NCBI GenBank assembly: GCA_009761415.1
Contig: QUOL01000018.1
Span: forward strand, 248,001-312,000
Direction of reading: 5' to 3'
Length of the DNA: 64,000 bases
Origin: Sarcomyxa edulis
Lineage: Eukaryota; Basidiomycota; Agaricomycetes; Agaricales; Mycenaceae
Part shown: positions 36,140 to 44,282 of the stretch, piece after piece
How the letters are laid out: every line of letters starts with the position of its first letter
How positions within the stretch are numbered: the stretch's first letter is position 1
The notes under the pieces: model-generated
Database searches by the model: none
The model's input: only the letters and a program-made list of their open reading frames with translations
What the model was told of the DNA's origin: nothing
Made by a program: the position numbers and the translations under genes

Positions 36140-37640
36140 GGAACGAGTCAAGTCGAGTGGCCCTAAGTAGCATTCTGATAAATCGCCGCACTGGCAGGGA
36201 ATCACTTCGTCCGGTCCGATTTGAGTACAGTGCTCGAGGAAGTCGCTTTGACGCCATCGCCATGAACAAGATAGCTGTTGAAACATATTGATCAACGACT
36301 CGGAAGCACATCCATATAATCGATAGAATAAATATATAAATGAGCGCACCTATGCCTATGTTCTAGGTGAAGACTCGAAACAGAAACAACCGAGTTGCCA
36401 GTGGGGGATCATCGTGGTCGTTTGTAAGTATGTTCGAATTATCAGACTACAAGTCAAAAATGTCAATGTAATCGAGTCAAGAGTCAAGAAACTGTATCTG
36501 CATGGGCGCCAAAACTGGAGTCTATAAATCTGACTCGTTCTTTGGGTGATATTCGCACATCAGTACACGTGTTGATTTAGCGCTTCTACGTGCATGCATG
36601 TCAGAAGACGGTTCCCAACCAATCCGAACATGATACATTCCAGGTGAGCGGGTGAGTGGTGACTTCCACATCCCAAGCGCTCTATGTCGATGGGAGGAAA
36701 GTCGACTTGACGCCACTGCCACTCGCGACCGAGAGAGCTGTCAAGATTCAAGAAGTTGATTAAGACTGGGACTGGTGAGACTCACATGATCCTAATCGGA
36801 AGCGAAGCAAATTGGAATTTGGAGGAGTTTGTATTTTTTGGGTCGGGTCAACTGTCTTGGGTTGTCCGATATCTATGTATATAGAACGCGGTGAGTGAGT
36901 AAGAGGGAAACCTTGGAGAAATTGATTTGACGCCACGAACGAACGAGGGAGCTGTTTAGAAAATTGACCAGTCATGCGTGCGCGTGAGTAGTCCAGAATA
37001 AAAGAAGATAGAAAACAAACGTACATATCCTGCTCGAAGTATTTATTGACAGCATCGTCCTAAGAAGTCCTATATCATCTTGCCATCGAAAACCTGGGGA
37101 GTCCGAGTTCCACAAACCACAAACAAGAATTCAAATCGGGATTTTTTGTTCGTTCGGGCGCTAAACAGAAGAGGGTGCGGTGATGGTCAGCGTCTATGCA
37201 GAGATGACTCTGACTCCGAGGTCGAGTCGGAAGCAGTTCTGATGAAGATATCCTCGTACCTATATACACGTGCGCAGAGGACGGAGGACTAGTACTCGGA
37301 GTTCCAATGTCACTGTCATTTTCCGAGTGGTTAACCGCTCTCGCACGGGTGGGTACCAGCGTTTAGTAGACTTTTGGGCGTCTATTAGTAGGCTGGGACA
37401 TTCAATCATAGTCATACTGAGTTTTGATTCTTGATACGTACCTATCTGACTCTCTTCGTGATCACGATCAAAGATCGGGGATCAGGACACGTGTGGTTCT
37501 CGGGACGATGTTAGATGTGCATGTGAGATGTGTCGATGTAATCGCGCGTCTATCTGGATTGATAATGAGTGTTATGTGGGCGAAGGCGAGACGAATAGGC
37601 GCTCACAAGATATAGATGGTAATGGTCTGGGAACGAGGTT
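36140..37640. repeat. tandem duplication, unit 2
   Basis: Second copy of the preceding block, slightly longer because of insertions. Its inner motifs lie at about 36241, 36700 and 36921. On the minus strand the inner motifs follow an AG acceptor-like dinucleotide and each opens a short frame closed by a GT donor-like site, so the block may be a run of small exons. The retrotransposon begins 128 bp beyond its right end. Confidence 0.85.
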
Positions 37641-37768
37641 ACTAGGTTTAGGAAGATGGGACGAGACACGGAGACTTCCTCGGAAGATCTGCGGTCGGTT
37701 TATCCTCTGGAGCTGGCTGTATGAAATCGATATCTATGTCAATATAATAGACTGGACTCTGGACCTCC

Positions 37769-37874
37769 CAATCTGCTCATGCCGTGACACGAACGAATTA
37801 GCCAAAAGCAACTTCTTTGGCCGCGATGCGCGCGCCAAAGAAATCCATATTAACATTTGTGTGAATCCGAACGC
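37769..37874 (-). repeat. Ngaro terminal repeat B2
   Basis: 106 bp, outer 3' end of the element (element orientation), identical to B1. It starts CAATCTGCTCATGCC on the plus strand. Confidence 0.9.
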
Positions 37875-37925
37875 ACATACACACAAAGTAAATAAAATAA
37901 GTACGTAAGGAAGCGGGCGGGTGGG

Positions 37926-38236
37926 CGAATAAATAGTTAAAGTCTATCCAAGCAGTACGGGGAAAATCAGGATGAAGGAGGGGAGGATAGACTGAGAAAA
38001 CTCACCTGGCCAAGCAGCGGGGGGAACGTCAGGAAGAAGGAGGCGATGCCTCCTGTCTTCGAACGATCCGCTGTTGACCAGGTTGAATTGAGGCCCCGAC
38101 AGAAGCCGAAAGTCCCGAGGACTGAAGTGATTCGGACTCCGAAGAGTGTACTCACTGAAGTGCTGGCGCACTTATGTCGGTAGTTGAAAATCCGGACTTG
38201 CCGATTGGACTTGTATAAATGTCTTTTAAACTCGAC
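37926..38236 (-). repeat. Ngaro split repeat A2
   Basis: 311 bp internal copy of the left terminal repeat, three mismatches to A1 (two adjacent near 37944-37946, one near 37972). It abuts B1. Confidence 0.9.
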
Positions 38237-38342
38237 CAATCTGCTCATGCCGTGACACGAACGAATTAGCCAAAAGCAACTTCTTTGGCCGCGATGCGCG
38301 CGCCAAAGAAATCCATATTAACATTTGTGTGAATCCGAACGC
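38237..38342 (-). repeat. Ngaro split repeat B1
   Basis: 106 bp, directly adjacent to A2 and identical to B2. The A2/B1 joint recreates the head-to-tail junction expected in a circular intermediate. Confidence 0.9.
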
Positions 38343-38364
38343 TAAAGCCTAGAAATAATAATAA

Positions 38365-38386
38365 TTTTTTTTTTTTTTTTTTTTTT
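38365..38386 (-). repeat. internal poly(A) tract of the Ngaro element
   Basis: 22 uninterrupted T on the plus strand (A in element orientation), followed by an AATAATAATAA-like stretch, between the ORF3 stop and B1. Confidence 0.9.
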
Positions 38387-38477
38387 CTTTCGAAGTACAA
38401 CTCACGCGCACAAAAACGATGACCGAGTTGAATAACAACCTCTGTCACCGAGAAATATGAACGAAGTGATGGGAGGA

Positions 38478-39479
38478 TCACACAGCTCCCAGAGGCATAG
38501 GATGTCCCCCAAATATCATGGCCTGCAACAACACCGGGTTCTTTCGGATGTAGATTCGGTAAGCTTCTGACTTCCAACGACCCATCGCCTGAATGATATA
38601 AGGTGCAACACCGTTCTCGGCAAGGTCCGTGGCTCCTCCAGCCCTCAAAGACTGCCCTGCAATGGAGTTGTTGAAGAATTGCCGAAGCCGCCGAATAAAC
38701 CAGGAACGCTTTGGAACTGTGCCGTCGGCTCGGAGCCAAAGTGCGGGGCTGCGGGGAAAGAGTTTGTCGCGGGAACGCAGGTACGTCACAAAGGGTTTGA
38801 AGCTGTTGGAGCGGAGGTTTGTCTCGCGCACAATAATCTGATTTCCTTCAAAGAAGGCGTCGGCCTTGTGACCTGGCAGGAAGAAACCGAATGCACCAGG
38901 CAACCAGCGCACTGAACGACGCATCACGACCTTGTTCCAGTTCTGCAAAGAAGTGTCATCGGGCCACGTGAGTTCACCTAGGCGTTCGAGAGATTCAAAA
39001 CCTGTAGTCAGTTGACTGCAGAAGAGTAGATCGTCGTGGTTGAGTGAATTCTCCAAACGGTCCAACACGAAAGACAGATGATCCCTTGTCATCGGTTCCT
39101 TGCGAGACGTGGGAACACCCTTCAGTCTCATGCACCCCGCAAGAGTCCGATGAACCAGAGCGCCAGTGCGATTTTTTCGAACTTGAGGGAAATAGATTTC
39201 GAGTTCGTTGCAAATTCCGGAAAGATAAGTGGAGACGGAAGAAGGTTTTATGTGGTGGCACATGTATACCGTGAAGAAACTAAGAGTATCTGGGGTAGGT
39301 TCGACGGGCATTTTATGAATGCGGCAGAAATTGAGGTACGAATTCAAAGCGGAAGAGTAATTCTTATGCGTCGAGGCATCTATTGCCATCCCCAGCGCAA
39401 TGGATCGTTCGCGTACCAAACGATCCAGGCTCCACGGCTCCCTGACAGGTTGCCGTGAAGCAATGGACGACGTGATCAT
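38478..39479 (-). CDS. Ngaro ORF3: tyrosine recombinase
   Basis: 333 residues. The N-terminal half (TYLSGICNELE and nearby) is a core-binding type helical domain. The catalytic domain has the first Arg in ERLGELTW, the R-x-x-R-type box in SLRAGGATDLAENGV, the Trp/His position in GRWKSEA and the nucleophile Tyr in YRIYIRKNP. These are the R...H/W...Y signature of YR recombinases and are complete. It should integrate the circular cDNA. Its ATG overlaps the ORF2 stop as ATGA, which suggests translation by termination and re-initiation. Confidence 0.9.
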   Translation of the reverse strand: MITSSIASRQPVREPWSLDRLVRERSIALGMAIDASTHKNYSSALNSYLNFCRIHKMPVEPTPDTLSFFTVYMCHHIKPSSVSTYLSGICNELEIYFPQVRKNRTGALVHRTLAGCMRLKGVPTSRKEPMTRDHLSFVLDRLENSLNHDDLLFCSQLTTGFESLERLGELTWPDDTSLQNWNKVVMRRSVRWLPGAFGFFLPGHKADAFFEGNQIIVRETNLRSNSFKPFVTYLRSRDKLFPRSPALWLRADGTVPKRSWFIRRLRQFFNNSIAGQSLRAGGATDLAENGVAPYIIQAMGRWKSEAYRIYIRKNPVLLQAMIFGGHPMPLGAV

Positions 39480-41419
39480 CGTCGGACAGCCCCCAGCGGT
39501 ACATCTTGTGGGGGTGTAAAAGTGGAAATCTCGAGTCCAGGAGCCATTTGCAAAGCAACATGGTCCTCGTCTCGTGATAAAGCGTCCGCAATCCGATTGT
39601 CGACACCAGGAACGTGAATAACCCGCAAATCAAAGTTGCATCGAATGCAAACATTGATGGAAGATTTCAGAAATTCGTTGTATACGGGCAGAGCACGAAG
39701 CGAATTGAATATGTTGACGGTGTTTGTGTTGTCGGTAAAGACTGTCAAGGTCTGTCGAGAGTAAACTCCGTTCGAATCCTCGTAGGCATACATCTGGGCC
39801 TCATGTATCGCAGAGCATACACATAACGCCTCAAAGTAGAAAATGTTCATTTCCTGCAGTACGCCGAACTCCTCCGGACCGACAAGTACGGAGCGAGGAA
39901 GAGGTTGCTTGATTGGTCCTACGTTGGACTTAAATCCAAGGAGAACGTCAGGGAACCAGAAACCAAGGCGACCGGGAGACGCGTCGCAAAAAACCAAGAT
40001 ATCGGCTTTGAGAGGGTCCCATTCGATGGATTGAAGAATGTGTATACCTGAAGAATTCTCCATGTGATCAGCGAGCCAGTTGAGGTCGCACCGAAGGTCC
40101 TTGTTGATAGCAACCTTCTTGAACAATTCGGTCTTCATGGACATCTTCATGTAGAGATGGCAAAGACCGGGTTTCAAGAGAGGATAAGCGTTAAGGGCCC
40201 AATTGACCCAGCCCGCGAGTTGTTGAAGATCTTTGAGAGAGAAACGCTTTCCTGTCTTGTTATTGCACCGTGCAACTTCTCGAAGACGAGCAACAAGCTC
40301 CGCTTTCGATTGTTCAGGTAATGTAATGGTGAGGAGGTTCGCGTCAACCTCGAGTCCGATAATAGTGAGTGGTGATCCAAAGATCTGCTTCTTTTCTTTG
40401 TGAGGGATGCCTAACTCGTCCCAGAGCATCATGAGACGAGCTTGCTTCTCGGGGAAAAGACGATTGTAGGGCGCGTAGTATCGAAGATTGCGTGCAAACT
40501 CAACCGAATAAGAATCGTCGGAGTAGACTCCAAGGCGATCAATCTTTTTGACTTTGATTGCGATCCACGTCACCAGACCGTTGAAAGAGTACCATACGCG
40601 ATAAGATCCGCTCCCACCGAAGCAGTTGCACCGATCACCATGTCGGCATCCGCCAATTGTGTTGATCTGCTTGATTTGCCAGCAAGGATGCATAGGCATC
40701 AAGCGATACGCCTCCGCAACATCGGATTTGAACAGTACAAGAGGAATTGGACCATAAACGCGGCGGATTTCGAGAAGGGTGTCACCCAAACCTTTGAGGC
40801 TATCGAGACGTGCTCCAGCTATTGCGTCACGGTCGACCATGGAATTAAGGGAATATTCGCCTTTGCTGTGGTTTGTCACTAAACGCAGATCATCAGAATG
40901 AGGTTTGGGAACCGCATGCAGCGGCATGCTGTACATGCCAGGAAGAAGGTCAGGGCCGAACGAGTCTGAAAAACGGCCTTTTGAAATCTCGATGTCGCGT
41001 TGAGCCCTAATGAAGGCACCCTCAGCTTCAGTCGAAGGGACATTAGATTCGTCCCACGTATCAGGATAAGTTCCCATGTGAGTATCGGCCCAGGGCCAAA
41101 AACCCTCACGGAGACTTTTGCAAACAGATTTGACGAAAGGTTGATTTGGATGATCAGCGAGAAGCTCCTCAAAGCGATCGACATTGATAGGCGTAACGAT
41201 TTTGAATATATCAGGATTTTCGGCTATTGTCTTTGCGACAACGGGATTATTGAGCTCAGCGAGAGGAACAGAAGGTACAGGTGGCTCTGTCTCCGTCGAA
41301 AGTGCGGTACTACTGAAAGCTAATGCCTCATCAGTCCACACGGAATCACGGAGGTAGCGCGGACGCTTTGCGAGAGGGGAAAGATGGTTAATTACGCCCG
41401 GGACAAGCGTTTGCGCCAT
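39476..41419 (-). CDS. Ngaro ORF2: reverse transcriptase / RNase H
   Basis: From the ATG at 41419 (MAQTLVPGVINHL) this is about 647 residues. Reverse transcriptase motifs: VLFKSDVAEAYRLMPMHP (first catalytic Asp) and VYSDDSYSVEF (the YxDD box, here YSDD). RNase H follows: LVFCDASPGRLGFW, FYFEALCVCSA, VFTDNTNTVNIF and VDNRIADALSRDED give the D-E-D-D set. The domain order and the lack of a protease or integrase fit DIRS/Ngaro elements. The same frame stays open far upstream to 42652, across nearly all of ORF1, so a longer product cannot be excluded. ORF1 stops at 41388, 32 nt inside the chosen start, so ORF2 could arise by re-initiation or frameshift. Confidence 0.88.
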   Translation of the reverse strand: MAQTLVPGVINHLSPLAKRPRYLRDSVWTDEALAFSSTALSTETEPPVPSVPLAELNNPVVAKTIAENPDIFKIVTPINVDRFEELLADHPNQPFVKSVCKSLREGFWPWADTHMGTYPDTWDESNVPSTEAEGAFIRAQRDIEISKGRFSDSFGPDLLPGMYSMPLHAVPKPHSDDLRLVTNHSKGEYSLNSMVDRDAIAGARLDSLKGLGDTLLEIRRVYGPIPLVLFKSDVAEAYRLMPMHPCWQIKQINTIGGCRHGDRCNCFGGSGSYRVWYSFNGLVTWIAIKVKKIDRLGVYSDDSYSVEFARNLRYYAPYNRLFPEKQARLMMLWDELGIPHKEKKQIFGSPLTIIGLEVDANLLTITLPEQSKAELVARLREVARCNNKTGKRFSLKDLQQLAGWVNWALNAYPLLKPGLCHLYMKMSMKTELFKKVAINKDLRCDLNWLADHMENSSGIHILQSIEWDPLKADILVFCDASPGRLGFWFPDVLLGFKSNVGPIKQPLPRSVLVGPEEFGVLQEMNIFYFEALCVCSAIHEAQMYAYEDSNGVYSRQTLTVFTDNTNTVNIFNSLRALPVYNEFLKSSINVCIRCNFDLRVIHVPGVDNRIADALSRDEDHVALQMAPGLEISTFTPPQDVPLGAVRR

Positions 41420-42659
41420 GGTCGGTCTTCTTGCAACGCTTGCAAGAGTGGACGAACCTGCATTGGCCTGCGCTATCGGGGCAATTTCCGTAGTTGAACC
41501 TGTTACAAGCGTTCGTGGATTTTCCATTGACCGTTTTCTTTTGGGTCCTGGATCCTGAACCAGCGTCGGGCGTGACGGCATTAACACCGTAGGAATCGAT
41601 CCATCCCATCTTGAGGTCTGCAAATTGGGCGAAATCAGTGAGTGAAAGGTTGTTCTTTTGCCCGACGCGACGACGGATGGCTCGATCGAAGTTGATGATT
41701 CGAGGATGAGTGGCGACCGAGACTGCTGCAAAGAATCGCGTGATGTAGTCACCGTATTCGCGAAGTTCTTCGGCTCGGTGAGGGAAACAGAAGAGGATGG
41801 CGTCAGAGGCTGCGTTCCAGCAGATGAGCCATTCACCGTGGGTCTTGACAGTTTTGGCTGGTTCAGCCACGCCAAATCGGATTTGCAGGTTTCCAAGTTC
41901 TTCTGTATTCTCTGTAACACTTGTGATCGTGTTGAGTCCTGAGAGGATGATGTCGAGATTGACGGCTTTACCGCGGATGATCGAGTCCCATTCCGAGTCG
42001 GGAATATCGGGCACGGAGGCAGAAGTTGAGATCCATCGCTTGATCGCGGGGTAATCGGACGCAAATTCGACGAGAATCTCTCGCGTTCTGATGAGACTGG
42101 CTGAGAGCATTGACTGAGCAACATACTCGCGGAGGTACCATGGCTGGTCAGACTCGTAGATTCGTCGCTTTTTGTTTGAAGCTCCGGCGAGCTGATTCTC
42201 AGTAGGAGTTTGGGCATCTGGAGACTCTCTTCGTCGGTTTCTATTTCCGAGTCCGGTGACGGCCAACTCGGGAGAAGGTGATCGACTTCGACGTTCATGT
42301 CCATCATCTTGTCCCTGTACATTGTTGGGCCTTTCGGGATTGCCTCGCTGATTCGCTCGCTCAAGGTTTTTCTGGTGGGTGAGTAGCATGGATACGAAGG
42401 CTTCAAGCGCTGAATCAGCGGCTTCGATGTCCTCGGCGTCATCGTCCTCGTTGTTGAGGATCTGCCCAAGTTGGCCGATTGCTCGCGCCAGCTTGAGGGT
42501 ACCATTCTTGTACTCGGAGACGATGGCCATGAGTTCAGCCTCTGTAGCAGCGTCAAACGTGAGCCCGGTTGGGATGAACGAGCTTCGCTCCGCGATGAGG
42601 TTTGGGTTGTTCGGTGGTCCATATACAGGGGCTGCTCCCTCGATGCTGGCATCAGGCAT
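41388..42659 (-). CDS. Ngaro ORF1: gag-like protein with zinc knuckle
   Basis: 423 residues beginning MPDASIEGAAPVYG. The middle is helical and charged (ERANQRGNPERPNN, RRIYESDQPWYLREY). The C-terminus has a CCCH-like set (CNRFNYGNC...CRFVH) followed directly by a CCHC zinc knuckle, CKRCKKTDHGANAC (C-x2-C-x4-H-x4-C). This is the usual nucleic-acid-binding end of a retroelement gag. It should package element RNA. Confidence 0.85.
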   Translation of the reverse strand: MPDASIEGAAPVYGPPNNPNLIAERSSFIPTGLTFDAATEAELMAIVSEYKNGTLKLARAIGQLGQILNNEDDDAEDIEAADSALEAFVSMLLTHQKNLERANQRGNPERPNNVQGQDDGHERRSRSPSPELAVTGLGNRNRRRESPDAQTPTENQLAGASNKKRRIYESDQPWYLREYVAQSMLSASLIRTREILVEFASDYPAIKRWISTSASVPDIPDSEWDSIIRGKAVNLDIILSGLNTITSVTENTEELGNLQIRFGVAEPAKTVKTHGEWLICWNAASDAILFCFPHRAEELREYGDYITRFFAAVSVATHPRIINFDRAIRRRVGQKNNLSLTDFAQFADLKMGWIDSYGVNAVTPDAGSGSRTQKKTVNGKSTNACNRFNYGNCPDSAGQCRFVHSCKRCKKTDHGANACPGRN

Positions 42660-42702
42660 AAGTGAAATCGGAGATTGATGAGAATTTGGACGAATTCAGA
42701 TA

Positions 42703-43013
42703 CGAATAAATAGTTAAAGTCTGGCCAAGCAGTACGGGGAAAATCAGGAAGAAGGAGGGGAGGATAGACTGAGAAAACTCACCTGGCCAAGCAGCGGGGG
42801 GAACGTCAGGAAGAAGGAGGCGATGCCTCCTGTCTTCGAACGATCCGCTGTTGACCAGGTTGAATTGAGGCCCCGACAGAAGCCGAAAGTCCCGAGGACT
42901 GAAGTGATTCGGACTCCGAAGAGTGTACTCACTGAAGTGCTGGCGCACTTATGTCGGTAGTTGAAAATCCGGACTTGCCGATTGGACTTGTATAAATGTC
43001 TTTTAAACTCGAC
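42703..43013 (-). repeat. Ngaro terminal repeat A1
   Basis: 311 bp, 5' end of the element. It holds an intron-like unit: CTGCTTGGCCAG (minus strand) occurs at 42794-42783 directly before GTGAGT and again at 42732-42721. Confidence 0.9.
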
Positions 43014-44282
43014 AAATCAGACAGTGACAGATAGACTGGTCCCTTCCCGAGTAAGCTTCGATACACGTACTTGGTATAGTTAGTTGGGGTACTGTGGCGC
43101 CTTGGAGTATCCGTCGATTCGAGTTCTATAGCTATGAGTCTATGACGCTGTTGACTCGTTCATTGGCACTGTACTGTGGATAGACGCATTAATCATGACT
43201 GCATGAATGACTATACATATGCCAATGGAAGTAAGTACTATGCGGTACTCACCTCACCTGTAATTATGATATGAGGGCGTCACATTGGAGTCGCACTGGA
43301 GCTCGCGTGAAGTTCGAGCTAGTTCGATCCGTGCCTTGCGAGTTAGGGCAATCAGACCGAGTCAGCTCGGTACCTAACTATATAGGTCGACCTGGACTGC
43401 CTACGAATTTAGTCCCTGCGGAACGGATGCAAATTCCGTCACGATCCTTGGCAAATAAAAAATGACCGCATGATGGAAGCTCTGAATTGTGCAGAAAATG
43501 AAAATGCGGCAGAGGGCAGAGGGTGATACTGAGACACAGAATTGTCTCAACTGGAGTGATTTGCAGTGAATATTTGAATCGTAAGCTGGTATCTATTGAA
43601 ATTTGAAGCTTGGAAGCTTGGAAGGAGACCGAAATCACGCGCATCCGGTACAGGGAGCAGTGATAGACCGAAAGTTCCAGCTGCAGTGTCAGACAGCGCC
43701 GCAGCGTGTGGATTGTCGGTCGAAAAGAACACCGTGGCAGGCCGGGAGCTAGGAGGAGCTGGGATGACCGCAATGTACTGTATTGGAACACTGCTTGACG
43801 CTGGGGATCCGGATAGACACTGGACAGGAGGAAGGATAGCATTTTATACAGGAGTTACGAGACATCCCAAGACCACTCAGCGGCCAAGTCGGTCGTGTTA
43901 GCGACCCGGTGTACCTTCAACTTGCTAAGATGTGTTGTTTGACTCGATTTGCAAGATAGAACTACACTTCCGATTTTGATGATATCTACATCTGAAGTAA
44001 AGTTCATCGGTATATCTGATAAGGACGTCCAGAAAAGTGTGGGAGGAGAGTCGGATGCTGTTGAACCACCTACCTAAGCTGCCAAGATGATATAGACGCC
44101 CAGCTTGAAATAGCCGATATTGCTGTGCATGGAATTCCATCCCGAAATATATACTCAAGGCAGTGTATGTTCGTTTTCAGTACTACAACTAGTCGTCGCT
44201 CCTTTACCGCATTGCACCCTCAAGACTCCCTCAAGATCCTCCTCATTCCAGATCCTCTTTTCAACCCGTATATCGTGTCAGA
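43014..44282. other. intergenic region left of the Ca2+-ATPase
   Basis: About 1.27 kb. No recognisable gene; an open frame at 43378-43842 (minus) has no motif. An AT-rich AATATATACTC near 44143 may serve as the Ca2+-ATPase TATA element, 140 bp before its start. Confidence 0.5.

Larger units (their letters stand above)
37769..43013 (-). mobile_element. complete Ngaro-type YR retrotransposon
   Basis: A 5245 bp element on the minus strand. In element orientation the order is A1 (43013-42703), ORF1 gag, ORF2 RT-RNase H, ORF3 tyrosine recombinase, B1 (38342-38237), A2 (38236-37926), B2 (37874-37769). This split direct repeat order is the hallmark of Ngaro-like elements of the DIRS order, which copy through a circular DNA and integrate with a tyrosine recombinase, leaving no target-site duplication; none is seen (left flank ends GGACCTCC, right flank starts AAATCAGACAG). 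A1 and A2 are each 311 bp and differ at three positions; B1 and B2 are each 106 bp and identical. All three frames are open. The element therefore looks recent and possibly active. Confidence 0.93.

Noticed and set aside
31359..37768. CRISPR-like or centromeric satellite array
   Set aside because: The repeats are two long diverged units with inner motifs at uneven spacing, not short regular repeats, and the host is a eukaryote.
41420..42652. Annotating ORF2 as a 1058-residue protein
   Set aside because: The first third has no retroelement domain and overlaps the gag frame; the domain-bearing part starts near an ATG at 41419. Kept as a finding instead.
37769..43013. LTR (Gypsy/Copia) retrotransposon
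   Set aside because: No protease or DDE integrase, no tRNA primer site, no target duplication, and the repeats are split rather than terminal.
37769..43013. DIRS1-type element with inverted terminal repeats
   Set aside because: The repeats are direct, in the A1-B1-A2-B2 order of Ngaro; no inverted ends or methyltransferase domain was seen.
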